DNA of 64,000 bases from an uncultured Roseburia sp. (GTDB taxonomy: Bacteria > Bacillota > Clostridia > Lachnospirales > Lachnospiraceae): contig CANRSX010000006.1 in the NCBI GenBank assembly GCA_947642555.1, positions 62,001 to 126,000 on the forward strand, written 5' to 3'. Within the stretch, counting starts at the first letter, position 1, and every line of letters begins with the position of its first letter. Positions 44,025 to 52,297 of the stretch are shown here, one piece after another. The notes under the pieces were generated by a model. The model had not been told where the DNA came from. It was given only the letters and a program-made list of their open reading frames with translations, and ran no database searches. The position numbers and the translations under genes are program-made.

Positions 44025-44090
44025 CGTTTGCTGCTCCTTATCTCCATAAATTTTAAATTTATTATACACATTTTATCGGGGGAACGCAAG

Positions 44091-45176
44091 TTATCGGAAG
44101 AGATGAATCACGCCCCGGTCGTTTAAGCTCTTCACAAACGCCACGCCAAACGGCAGCGCAAACAGGCCGACGAGTCCGAAAAATTTCAGTCCCAGAATCA
44201 TGCAGGGCAGCATCACCACCGGTGAGAGACCCATCTGCCGCCCTACGAGCTTCGGCTCCACAATATTGCGCACCACAGTGATCGCCAGATAGAGAATGAG
44301 GATCCCGACGCCGGTTCTGACCTCTCCCGCCGCCAGCGCGATCACCGCCCATGGGACGAGGACCGTTCCCGTGCCGAGCACCGGGAGAATGTCGAGCACC
44401 GCGATAATAAGCGCGATCAGAAACGCCCCCTCCACCCGCAGGATCAGAAATCCGGCCAGAAGCTCCGCGAATGTCAGTCCCAGGATCAGCGCATAGGAAC
44501 GGATAAATTTCGCCAGCGTGCCGACGGTATACGCCCGGATATCCTCCGTCGTCTTTTGCCAGTGTTTCGGGATCTGCCGGTATAAAAACGCGGTCATCCC
44601 CGGAAATTCCAGCTCCATAAACAGCGTTGCGATCACGGTAAGCAGGACGTTCATGCACACTCCCGGCAGATAGGCCGCCAGCCCGGACACCTCGTCGATC
44701 ACTTTTCCCGACACGCCGCTAAACATCCCGCCCGTGTGCGCAAACGTCTCAACCGTACGGGCATCCGCCACCATGCCTTCCTCTCCCGCGGTTCCGTTTA
44801 AGATCTGCTCCACCCAGCGGGAAAACCGCTCCAGAAGCGGAATCACAGTGTCGGACAGAAACGCAGACACATCCGCCGCCACCCCCTGGGCCAGCGAGAC
44901 GGCATGGCTGGCAAAAAGAAAAAGCAGTCCGGCCACCGCCGCGTAAAACAGCACCACGACAACCACCGATACCGCCTTCCGGTTTACATGCATCCGTTCT
45001 GAAAGGAAATCGGTCGGCACGGCCAGCGCCCATGCAGTCAGAAACGCGATCACAAACGGCAGCAGCGCCGGGCCGACAAATTTGATGAGGAGGACGCCTG
45101 CCGTCCCCCACACTGCCCAGTATGCCGTTTGAATCAGAAATTCCCGCTGCCGCCGTAACCGTCCGCTCTCTTCCAT
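44091..45176 (-). CDS. ytvI: AI-2E-family transporter / YtvI-like sporulation membrane protein
   Basis: 361 residues with about eight membrane helices in the AI-2E arrangement: two at the N-terminus (LIKFVGPALLPFVIAFLTAWAL; AVSVVVVVLFYAAVAGLLFL), a long extracytoplasmic helical segment with a PALLPF-like entry, then paired helices with ILPVLGTGTVLVPWAVIAL and the conserved end LVGRQMGLSPVVMLPCMILG. The closest group by eye is YtvI, made during sporulation in Firmicutes. Substrate unknown. GGAGGG precedes the ATG. Confidence 0.8.
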   Translation of the reverse strand: MEESGRLRRQREFLIQTAYWAVWGTAGVLLIKFVGPALLPFVIAFLTAWALAVPTDFLSERMHVNRKAVSVVVVVLFYAAVAGLLFLFASHAVSLAQGVAADVSAFLSDTVIPLLERFSRWVEQILNGTAGEEGMVADARTVETFAHTGGMFSGVSGKVIDEVSGLAAYLPGVCMNVLLTVIATLFMELEFPGMTAFLYRQIPKHWQKTTEDIRAYTVGTLAKFIRSYALILGLTFAELLAGFLILRVEGAFLIALIIAVLDILPVLGTGTVLVPWAVIALAAGEVRTGVGILILYLAITVVRNIVEPKLVGRQMGLSPVVMLPCMILGLKFFGLVGLFALPFGVAFVKSLNDRGVIHLFR

Positions 45177-45267
45177 GTCCGCCCTCCGTGCCGTCTGTCT
45201 CTGATATCAGCATGCCCGATGGGCGGGGATTCTATTTTGTCAATATATGGGTGGGGACGCAGAATTC

Positions 45268-45708
45268 CTATATCGGTCTTTTTACATTTAATACGTTCAT
45301 CAACGCTTCCTGTAATACCCTTGATACGTTGATCCCGGCATGCTCTGCTTCATAGTCCAGCCAGCCCGGCAATGCCACATTTCTCCGCACCGTTTTCGTA
45401 TCAACCTTTCTTCTGTATTCTGAGAAGTCGACATCTACATAAGTAAAAACTCCCTCTGTGAAATCAACGATATCCGTGATCTGTTTTACTTTTTCTAATG
45501 CCATCGTCTGATCTGACGGTATTGGAAGCGCCTTTTTCTCATCCTCCATCGAAATCCCTGCCAGTCCGATCGCATCTCTCGCCATCTCAATCGCATCCGC
45601 AAACGTTGCGCCTTCCGTAAATATTTCCATATCGGGAACACATGCCAGGAAAGGATGCTCAGATCCATCCTTTGTATTCAGAATAAATGTCGGGTAAACT
45701 TCTTTCAT
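45268..45708 (-). CDS. hicB: HicB-family antitoxin
   Basis: 146 residues. The N-terminal partial RNase-H-like fold is present (KEVYPTFILNTKDGSEH, CVPDMEIFTEGATFADAIEMARDAI), as in HicB proteins that cover HicA. The C-terminus (RRNVALPGWLDYEAEHAGINVSRVLQEAL) reads as a ribbon-helix-helix DNA-binding segment, so it should bind its own promoter as well as the toxin. It starts 18 bases after the hicA stop in the usual hicA-hicB order. Confidence 0.9.
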   Translation of the reverse strand: MKEVYPTFILNTKDGSEHPFLACVPDMEIFTEGATFADAIEMARDAIGLAGISMEDEKKALPIPSDQTMALEKVKQITDIVDFTEGVFTYVDVDFSEYRRKVDTKTVRRNVALPGWLDYEAEHAGINVSRVLQEALMNVLNVKRPI

Positions 45709-45726
45709 ACCATATTCCCTCCTTCG

Positions 45727-45897
45727 TCAGAGATTCCATTTTTTGAGAATCATTCTTGCAAGCTTTTCATTAATCTCTTTGTGTCTCGGGACCTTCTCTA
45801 TCTCATCTCCCCGTCTGTAAATATCATGATTTCCGCCATGTCTCTCAAAAACGAACCCCCCATCTTCGAGCTTCTTTATCAGGTCTCTGTGCTTCAT
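45727..45897 (-). CDS. hicA: HicA-family mRNA interferase toxin
   Basis: A small gene of 56 residues, too short for standard ORF lists. It reads MKHRDLIKKLEDGGFVFERH, then GGNHDIYRRGDEIEKVPRHK and EINEKLARMILKKW. This is the complete HicA double-stranded RNA-binding-like fold: the catalytic His is the one in GGNHDIY, and the ending LARMILKK is characteristic. AGGAGG precedes the ATG. It cleaves mRNA unless bound by HicB. Confidence 0.92.
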   Translation of the reverse strand: MKHRDLIKKLEDGGFVFERHGGNHDIYRRGDEIEKVPRHKEINEKLARMILKKWNL

Positions 45898-45920
45898 CAG
45901 GATTCCTCCTCTTTCTATAT

Positions 45921-45949
45921 ATTATACACACTAATTACACAACATGCAA
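45921..45949 (-). promoter_or_regulatory. Promoter of hicAB
   Basis: Minus strand TTGCAT (45944-45949), a 17-base spacer and TATAAT (45921-45926), about 24 bases ahead of the hicA start codon. Confidence 0.8.
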
Positions 45950-46005
45950 GATTTATTTTATAACATCCGTACTTGTGTTCTGTTTTCGGATATGATATAT
46001 TTAAG

Positions 46006-46167
46006 AAAAAGTTCAGCTATTCTCTGCGAGATGGGCGAATCATGCCCGCATGAATGAGCGCATGTTGCAGAGGATGAGCGGAGCGTCCGTATATGAGCAA
46101 AAATAAGTTGCGGAGCAACGGAAAGCGCTATTAGCGCGGTTTTGCGAATGGCGCGGGCTGAACTTTT
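46006..46167 (-). repeat. Structured intergenic repeat, copy E (inverted)
   Basis: Read on the minus strand it starts AAAAGTTCAGCCCGCGCCAT and ends AGCTGAACTTTTT. Stems: GCGC/GCGC, GTTGC/GCAAC (GCTGC/GCAGC in copies B and D), GCTC/GGGC and CTCTGC/GCAGAG. Same length as copy B. Confidence 0.9.
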
Positions 46168-46182
46168 CGTAACTTTTTTCCT

Positions 46183-46203
46183 AAAGTTCAGCCCACGCCA
46201 GTT
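46183..46203 (+). repeat. Structured intergenic repeat, 5' fragment
   Basis: AAAGTTCAGCCCACGCCAGTT matches the first bases of the element, facing copy E, and stops just before the ribosome binding site of the next gene. It is a truncated copy or recombination scar. Confidence 0.65.
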
Positions 46204-46224
46204 GAACAAAAAAGGGAGGTATCT

Positions 46225-46962
46225 ATGCCATACATAAAGTTTCGTGATCTGAATATGTTTTATGAGGATATGGGGATCGGGGATCCGGTGCTGTTTCTGC
46301 ACAGCCATTTCAGCCGCGGAATCCTCGCGTTTTCATCGCAGATTCTGCCTTTTCAGGGAGCATACCGCTGCCTGTTTCCGGATTTCCGCGGGCACGGGCG
46401 CACGCTGTGTGAGGATCTGACCTGGGATTCGAGGCGGATCGCGGATGACATGGCGGATTTTATGGACGCGCTTTCCATTGACCGGGCGCACCTGGTGGCC
46501 TACAGCTTCGGCTCGACGGTAGGGCTTTATCTTGCTTCAAAGTATCCCGAAAAAGTGCGCAGTCTGACCGCCATCGGCGCCGGAGCGTACCCGAGGCCGG
46601 AGGGCTCTGAACATTTTCTGCCCGAAGCCCTGATCGAAAGAAACGACACGAAATTGATTCAGGAGATCACCGCCCGCCATCAGGACGCTCACCGGGGCAG
46701 CTGGCAGGAGTTTTTAAGGCAGACGGTGGCGGACTGGCGCGCCCATCCGGCCCTCACCGATGAGGAGTGGGCAGCCGTCAGATGCCCGGCATTTTTCATC
46801 AACGGCGAGACAGATCCCTTCGGCACCTGCGCGGAGATGAAGGAAAAGATTCCGCATGCTAAGATTTACGAGGTGGCGGGCAGCGGCCACCGCCCGCATT
46901 TTGTCACGGAGCAGGGAAAAGAGATCAATGAGCGGATGCTGGATTTTATCGGGAGGGTGTAG
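46225..46962 (+). CDS. Alpha/beta hydrolase
   Basis: 245 residues after GGGAGG. Classic small alpha/beta hydrolase: oxyanion HG-like segment VLFLHSHFSRG, nucleophile elbow VAYSFGSTVG (SxG with Tyr in the first Gly position), acid Asp in INGETDPFG and catalytic His in GSGHRPHF. Closest by eye to esterase/haloperoxidase- or 3-oxoadipate enol-lactonase-like proteins; substrate not determinable. The gene starts right at the edge of the repeat cluster and is probably transcribed alone. Confidence 0.85.
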   Translation: MPYIKFRDLNMFYEDMGIGDPVLFLHSHFSRGILAFSSQILPFQGAYRCLFPDFRGHGRTLCEDLTWDSRRIADDMADFMDALSIDRAHLVAYSFGSTVGLYLASKYPEKVRSLTAIGAGAYPRPEGSEHFLPEALIERNDTKLIQEITARHQDAHRGSWQEFLRQTVADWRAHPALTDEEWAAVRCPAFFINGETDPFGTCAEMKEKIPHAKIYEVAGSGHRPHFVTEQGKEINERMLDFIGRV

Positions 46963-47049
46963 ACGCGCCGGATCACAACTCCCACTTGACGAACCCACTC
47001 CCATGGATTACTCTTGATACAGACATAAAAATAAAAACGGAGGTTTCTC

Positions 47050-47529
47050 ATGGAAAAAATAGCCAGCTTTACCGTAGACCACATCCGGCTGACCCCGGGG
47101 ATCTACGTCTCAAGAAAGGACCACGTGGGCGCGGAGATCATCACGACCTTTGACCTGCGGATGACATCGCCGAATGACGAGCCCGTGATGAACACGGCGG
47201 AGGTACATACCATCGAGCATCTTGGCGCCACCTTCCTGCGCAACCACAAAGAATTCGCGGACCGCACGATCTACTTCGGGCCCATGGGCTGCCGGACCGG
47301 CTTTTACCTGCTCCTGGCGGGGGATTACGAGTCCGCGGACATCGTGCCGCTGATCACGGAGCTCTTTGAGTTCATCCGCGATTACCGCGGTGAGGTGCCG
47401 GGTGCGGCCGCAAAGGACTGCGGCAACTACCTGGATCTAAACCTTGGCATGGCGAATTATCTCGCAGACCGCTACCTTAAGAATACGCTCTACGTGATCG
47501 ACGCGGCGCATCTGAATTACCCGGCGTAG
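47050..47529 (+). CDS. luxS: S-ribosylhomocysteine lyase
   Basis: 159 residues, normal LuxS length. Iron/zinc ligands H53 and H57 (EVHTIEHLGATFLRNH) and the Cys in AKDCGNYLDL (C124) are present, and the catalytic Cys lies in GPMGCRTGFYL (C81). It splits S-ribosylhomocysteine into homocysteine and DPD, the precursor of autoinducer-2, in the activated methyl cycle. CGGAGG precedes the start. It is a single gene ending in a terminator. Confidence 0.97.
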   Translation: MEKIASFTVDHIRLTPGIYVSRKDHVGAEIITTFDLRMTSPNDEPVMNTAEVHTIEHLGATFLRNHKEFADRTIYFGPMGCRTGFYLLLAGDYESADIVPLITELFEFIRDYRGEVPGAAAKDCGNYLDLNLGMANYLADRYLKNTLYVIDAAHLNYPA

Positions 47530-47553
47530 CAAAGCGTTTCCTGTGATAGAAAA

Positions 47554-47600
47554 ACCGCATGGTTCAGGAGGTCCCAGACATCTCCCGAAACATGCGGTCT
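47554..47600. terminator. Bidirectional terminator between luxS and the Sel1 gene
   Basis: ACCGCATG (47554-47561) and CATGCGGT (47591-47598) with T runs on both strands. Confidence 0.75.
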
Positions 47601-47644
47601 TTTTATAACAAACGCTATCCCGCAAAAACGCGGCAGCGCCTGTT

Positions 47645-49663
47645 TTATTTGTAGTACTCTTCCAGCTTCTTCCGGTGCATTGACTCCAGCATATCCCTGG
47701 GCCAGCTGTCCTCGAAATACTGATCCATGGTCTTCTTTCCGAAGACATAAAAGCTTTCTTCATTTGTCTCATAGCCCTGTCCGATCATCAGGTTGAACAT
47801 GCGCTCCCGCTCGTCGAGGTCTTCCCGGTACTTTCGCATCTCCTCTTCCACAATGTCTTCTTTCGGCTGCGCCATACTGCGGTACTCCGCAAACATGGCG
47901 TCCCGCTCCGCCTCCGCCCGGAACAGCTTTAAGAGATCCTCCGCAGCGCCGACGCCGGCCGCAAGCGCCTCCTTTGCCCAGGCGATCCGCTCTGACCTTG
48001 TCAGATCTGCGAACTCAAAGGTCTGATCGGAGGCTGCATCATAAAGCATGATCCCGTAGCGGGAGTCGATGGCCTGATTCGCCCAGCGCATCTTCTCCTT
48101 ATCATTTTTCAGCTCATCCATGTCATAGAGACGGTACAGCTGGTACTGCGCCTCCGCATCACCATGCTGCGCCAGCCGCTTATAATTACTGATGCCGCGC
48201 CTCAGCCAGAAAAGCCCCATCTGCTCCGCCCTGCCATGGCGGATCGAATCCCGCCTGGTATGCAGATAGGCATTCCCCAGATACACGCAGGCCTCCGGAT
48301 CTCCCTGCTCCGCCAGCACCGCGATAGCCATCAGATTCTCCGCCGCAAAGGGATCCCCTGCGGCCTTCGCTCTCTCCCACCAGATGTTCCCCGGCTCAAA
48401 GGTGTAATCATGGATCACCCGGCGGTACAGATTTGCAGCCCGGCGCATCGCCTCCGCATTCCCGTAACTGGCCGCTTCCACATAAAAGTCCGACGCCCTC
48501 TCAAAATCCCTGCCGCTCCGTTCCAGCGCTCTGGCCTTACCAAACGATGCGATGGACGCCTCCGGGATCTCCGGAAACCGCGGCAGATCCTCCGGGAAAT
48601 CGATCGACGCCAGGCGCAGGGCAAAGTAATTCGCGTTTTTCTCGCTTTGATCGGTTCCAAGCCCCTCCTCGCAGCATTGCACCAGATCGGCCAGCGCCTC
48701 CGGATCCCCTTCCTGCCCGCGTTTTAAGCAGTCGCAAAAACGCTCGAGCTTTGCCGCGGCATCGGCGCGGATCTGCTTTATCTCCGCCCTGACGGCAGTC
48801 CACTTCTCTTCTGCGCCGGACATGCCCTGTTGCGCCGCCTTCTCATACCACCTCGCCGCCTCTTTTTTCATTGCGGCGCTCCTGCTCCAGGCCGGGTTCT
48901 GACTGATAGAATCCCCAAGCAGCAGCATCGCCTCCCCGCTTCCCTGCTTTGCCGCCTTTTCCAGCCATTTACGCGCTTCAACCCCCTCGTCTTTGTCCAA
49001 AAGCTTTTTCGCAAACGCAAGCTGCACCGCGGCGTCGCCGGTCCTGGCCTGCTCTGTCAGCTGCTGCTTCTCCCGTTCCTCATATGCCTTTCGGATCTCA
49101 TCCCAAAGATTGCCCGGCCAGGAAAGCGTCGACTTCACCTTTCTGTCCTTTACCCACTCATAAGCTTTCGTGAGGTCAGCAGGCGTCCCTTCCCCGTGAT
49201 AATATCTCGAAGCGATGCTGGCCCAGTATTGGTCCGGATCCGCCTCCGCCGCCTTTTTGCACCACGCAAAGGACTCCGCCAGATCTTTGTTCACCATTTT
49301 TCCTTCCGCGTAAAGAACACTCATCTCGTACATGGCCTTTGCATATCCGTTTTCCGCCGCCTTTCTGCACCAGGAAATCGCCTCTGTCCGGGTCTTCGGC
49401 GCAAAACGGCTCCCTTTCTGCCATGCCTCATACAGTTCAAACTGGCTCTTCGGGTGACCGGCCTTTGCCGCCTTATAAAGCCACTCGTACGCCTTCTTCA
49501 ATGAAGTGAACGCTCCCCTGAGATAATATTCGTACAGCTTACGCATCGCCTCTGCGCTCCCCAGTCCTGCCGCCTTTTTATACAGCCAGACTCTCTTAAC
49601 GCCGTCCTCGTGCCATGCCTGATCGCAAAGCTTTTTTATCTTTGCCTCCCGTTCTTCACCCAT
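47645..49663 (-). CDS. Sel1-repeat (tetratricopeptide-like) protein
   Basis: 672 residues from the ATG after GAGAGGAG; the frame before it runs into the J-domain gene. At least a dozen Sel1-like repeats of ~36 residues are visible, for example SAEAMRKLYEYYLRG, GYAKAMYEMSVLYAEGK, GSGEAMLLLGDSIS, GNAEAMRRAANLY and GDAEAQYQLYRLYDM. The last ~90 residues are a charged helical region. There is no signal peptide. Sel1 proteins are adaptors; the gene starts right after a J-domain protein, so it may be a chaperone-linked scaffold. Specific partner unknown. Confidence 0.85.
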   Translation of the reverse strand: MGEEREAKIKKLCDQAWHEDGVKRVWLYKKAAGLGSAEAMRKLYEYYLRGAFTSLKKAYEWLYKAAKAGHPKSQFELYEAWQKGSRFAPKTRTEAISWCRKAAENGYAKAMYEMSVLYAEGKMVNKDLAESFAWCKKAAEADPDQYWASIASRYYHGEGTPADLTKAYEWVKDRKVKSTLSWPGNLWDEIRKAYEEREKQQLTEQARTGDAAVQLAFAKKLLDKDEGVEARKWLEKAAKQGSGEAMLLLGDSISQNPAWSRSAAMKKEAARWYEKAAQQGMSGAEEKWTAVRAEIKQIRADAAAKLERFCDCLKRGQEGDPEALADLVQCCEEGLGTDQSEKNANYFALRLASIDFPEDLPRFPEIPEASIASFGKARALERSGRDFERASDFYVEAASYGNAEAMRRAANLYRRVIHDYTFEPGNIWWERAKAAGDPFAAENLMAIAVLAEQGDPEACVYLGNAYLHTRRDSIRHGRAEQMGLFWLRRGISNYKRLAQHGDAEAQYQLYRLYDMDELKNDKEKMRWANQAIDSRYGIMLYDAASDQTFEFADLTRSERIAWAKEALAAGVGAAEDLLKLFRAEAERDAMFAEYRSMAQPKEDIVEEEMRKYREDLDERERMFNLMIGQGYETNEESFYVFGKKTMDQYFEDSWPRDMLESMHRKKLEEYYK

Positions 49664-49682
49664 CGCTTCACTCCTCTCTGTC

Positions 49683-50189
49683 TCACCCCGCCAGCTCCTG
49701 GGAGAGACGCTCGTATTCCCGGTTGATCTCCTGGAGCGTGGCGACGTCGCCGCAGGCATTGTCCGGGTGAAAAATCTTAAGCAGCTCCTTGTACCGCTTC
49801 TTTAGCGTCTGCCGGTCCGCCACGCCGGCAAAAAAGCTGCCGGATACGCTCCGCCCCGTCACGCGCGTCTGTCTTTCATGCTCCTCCACGCACTCATAAA
49901 ACCTGCGCTGTTTCTCGAGCTGCTGCCGGTCCGCGGCGAGCCGCTTTAACTCCGCCTCGAGGATCCGCCATTTCTCGTCAAAAAGCCTGCGCTCCTTTTC
50001 TAACCGCATGCACTCCACGCGCTTTTGTGCAAAAAAGCTCCGTTTCTCCCGCTCAAACCGCTTTTTCTCCCGCTCCAGCTCGCACCGCTCCCGCTGCAGC
50101 GCCTGCCGTTTCTCTTCCAGCTGCTCTTCCTCATCATACTGCCATCCGAAGATCTGATCTATGTCGCTGATCCGAACCGCCTGATCCAT
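49683..50189 (-). CDS. Coiled-coil protein with C-terminal J domain
   Basis: 168 residues. Residues ~20-105 form one long charged coiled coil (EEKRQALQRERCELEREKKR and following). The C-terminal ~50 residues are a J domain (TLKKRYKELLKIFHPDNACG) with the HPD tripeptide intact; helix IV is short. There is no zinc-finger or client-binding domain, so this is a class III J protein likely to recruit DnaK to a specific partner. The Sel1-repeat gene starts about 20 bases downstream. dnaK lies elsewhere in this window. Confidence 0.8.
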   Translation of the reverse strand: MDQAVRISDIDQIFGWQYDEEEQLEEKRQALQRERCELEREKKRFEREKRSFFAQKRVECMRLEKERRLFDEKWRILEAELKRLAADRQQLEKQRRFYECVEEHERQTRVTGRSVSGSFFAGVADRQTLKKRYKELLKIFHPDNACGDVATLQEINREYERLSQELAG

Positions 50190-50372
50190 GGCCGTGTCCC
50201 TCCATATGCCTTCCGCAAAATCCGTGTCCCGGCAGAACCGCCGGATATGACACCAGTTATAGTAATCATTTACCTCACATCATACTATATTTTGTGCCCG
50301 GACTCAATAGATAATTTTAGCCGCGCTCAGATTTTCCTGCGGCCATCATTTACATTTGTCGTATACGGGAGA

Positions 50373-50401
50373 TTGATCTTTTCCGGCGAAAGCTTTATAA
50401 T
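50373..50401 (+). promoter_or_regulatory. Promoter of the two-component/ABC operon
   Basis: TTGATC (50373-50378), a 17-base spacer and TATAAT (50396-50401), 47 bases before the response-regulator start. Confidence 0.75.
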
Positions 50402-50447
50402 AGCTCCATGATCTTATTTTTCCACAGCGGAAAGGAGACGCTTCCTA

Positions 50448-51140
50448 ATGAACAACCGTATTTTTTTCGTCGAGGACGACGCCGCCATCCGTGAGATGGT
50501 CGCCTCCTGCCTGACGGATGAGTCCTTTACCGTCGACACGTTCGCGGCCGGCGCTGCGGCGATCCGGGCGTTTTCTTCCGATCCCGATTATGCGCTCGCT
50601 CTCATCGACCTGATGCTGCCGGACGTAAGCGGCATAGAGGTGCTTCGGGCCATCCGCACGGCCAGCACGGTCCCGGTCATCATCTTAACGGCCAGGGACA
50701 GCGATGCGGACAAGATGATCGGCTTAAACGCCGGCGCGGACGACTATGTGGTCAAGCCGTTCTCCCTGATCGAGCTTGTCGCGCGGATCCGGGCAAACAT
50801 CAGGCGCGCCCGCGTCTATGACGGTTCCGGTGAAAACAGTCAGATCCGCATCCGGGATCTCACGCTGGATCTGTCAAAGCACACAGCCGCACTCTCCGGC
50901 ACGCCGCTTTCTCTGACGCGCATCGAATATGAGATCCTCGCCCTGCTCGCTTCACATCCCGGACAGGCATTTTCAAAAGAACAGCTCTATGCGCAGATCT
51001 GGCAGGAGCCCTGCTACGGAAACGAGCACGTGCTAAACACCCACATGAACCGGCTCCGCGCCAAATTAAAGGCTGCAGCCGGGGACGACGTCTCTTACAT
51101 TCGGACGCTGTGGGGAATCGGTTATCGCATGGAGGAATGA
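50448..51140 (+). CDS. OmpR/PhoB-family response regulator
   Basis: 230 residues. Receiver domain with acidic pair (FVEDDAAIREM), the phosphorylated Asp in ALIDLMLPDVSG, Thr in IILTARDSD and Lys in DDYVVKPFSLIEL. The C-terminal winged helix reads LTRIEYEILALLASHPGQAF and NTHMNRLRAKLKAA, ending IRTLWGIGYRME. It is immediately followed by its kinase and a BcrA-type ABC exporter, an arrangement typical of antimicrobial-peptide sensing and resistance. Confidence 0.95.
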   Translation: MNNRIFFVEDDAAIREMVASCLTDESFTVDTFAAGAAAIRAFSSDPDYALALIDLMLPDVSGIEVLRAIRTASTVPVIILTARDSDADKMIGLNAGADDYVVKPFSLIELVARIRANIRRARVYDGSGENSQIRIRDLTLDLSKHTAALSGTPLSLTRIEYEILALLASHPGQAFSKEQLYAQIWQEPCYGNEHVLNTHMNRLRAKLKAAAGDDVSYIRTLWGIGYRMEE

Positions 51141-51143
51141 TCT

Positions 51144-52145
51144 ATGAATACAGCTGATCTTGTTTTTATGAGCTTTTCTGTCTTCTTTTTTCTGTGCTTT
51201 CTTCGCGAACGCGCAAAAAATAAACGGCGGCAGGCCGATATCCGCTATATCACAGAGCAGATCGGCAGCACCGGAAGCGCTGCCGGCACAGACGACTTTG
51301 CCGCCGGAAGCCGCAGTCTTCTGATTCCGACAGAGCTTTCGGAAATAAGGGAGCTCGCCGCCGCGCTCAACCGTCTGTCTGCTGCCATGGCCCTGAAAAA
51401 AACGGAATATGAGCGCTCCAGGCGAGCCACGGCGCAGATGCTGACCAATATCTCACACGACCTGCGGACGCCGCTGACCGTCCTCTCCGGGTGCAGTGAG
51501 CTTTTGAAAAAACAGGCCACGGAGGCGGAAAGGACGGACTGCTGCCGGGAATCCGGGAAAGACCACGGCCGTACCGCCGCGGACGTCTGCGAGCTATCGG
51601 AGCGGATCCGGCAGAAAACCAGAGAGATGATCAGAACCGTCGACGAATATTTTACGTTATCCAGGCTGGAATCCGGCGATCTGCACCTTGTGCCGGAGCG
51701 CATCGATCTCGCCGCGCTGTGCCGTGAGATTCTGCTGGATTATTATGATATTCTGGAGGGTGCGTCCTTTACGGTGCACCCGGAAATCGGTCCTGCGCCG
51801 GTCTTCACCGACGCGGATCCCGACGCCGTCCGCCGCATTTTAAAAAATCTGATCGACAACGCGATCCGGCACGGCGGCATCGGGAACTACCTTGGCCTGC
51901 GCCTGACGGCCAGAGACGGATATGCGACAATCGACGTCGAAGATCACGGCCCCGGAATTTTAAAAGAGGATCAGGAGAACATCTTTTCCCGGAATTATTC
52001 CACGGCGCACAGGGCCTGTGGAAGCGGCCTGGGCCTTACGATCTCGAGGAACCTGGCGCGGCAGATGCAGGGGGAGCTGTCCGTCCTAAGCGAGCCGGGA
52101 AGGGGAAGTGTTTTTTCGCTTACCTTTCGGGAGGCGTCTGCGTAA
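51144..52145 (+). CDS. Sensor histidine kinase
   Basis: 333 residues, three bases after the regulator. Only one N-terminal membrane helix (LVFMSFSVFFFLCFL) and no extracellular sensor domain. H box: MLTNISHDLRTPLTVLSG; N box: LIDNAIRHGG; G1: VEDHGPGI; G2: GSGLGLTISR. A ~30-residue Cys-containing insert (ERTDCCRESGKDHGRTAADV) follows the H box. Such kinases without a sensor often receive their signal from the associated ABC exporter. Confidence 0.92.
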   Translation: MNTADLVFMSFSVFFFLCFLRERAKNKRRQADIRYITEQIGSTGSAAGTDDFAAGSRSLLIPTELSEIRELAAALNRLSAAMALKKTEYERSRRATAQMLTNISHDLRTPLTVLSGCSELLKKQATEAERTDCCRESGKDHGRTAADVCELSERIRQKTREMIRTVDEYFTLSRLESGDLHLVPERIDLAALCREILLDYYDILEGASFTVHPEIGPAPVFTDADPDAVRRILKNLIDNAIRHGGIGNYLGLRLTARDGYATIDVEDHGPGILKEDQENIFSRNYSTAHRACGSGLGLTISRNLARQMQGELSVLSEPGRGSVFSLTFREASA

Positions 52146-52297
52146 TGGAGAATGACCGGATCTTTAGTGGTAAAAAAGTGATAAAAAAGTTAGATTTCTG
52201 GAAGAAAAATGAGAACTCTCTTTTGTATACTAAAGCTGCAGACAACAGAGATCCGGCTTTGACAGCCGCCCTTCTATCAGCGAAAGGAACATGTAAA

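Noticed and set aside
44025-44090. T-box or tryptophan riboswitch ahead of trpS
   Set aside because: The gap to the upstream gene is only 66 bases and has no T-box sequence; the region before glnS is also without one.
52145-52297. N-terminal extension of the ABC ATPase
   Set aside because: The ~50 extra residues have no ABC similarity; the ATG at 52298 has a ribosome binding site and the normal start IxxxLxKxY-like sequence.
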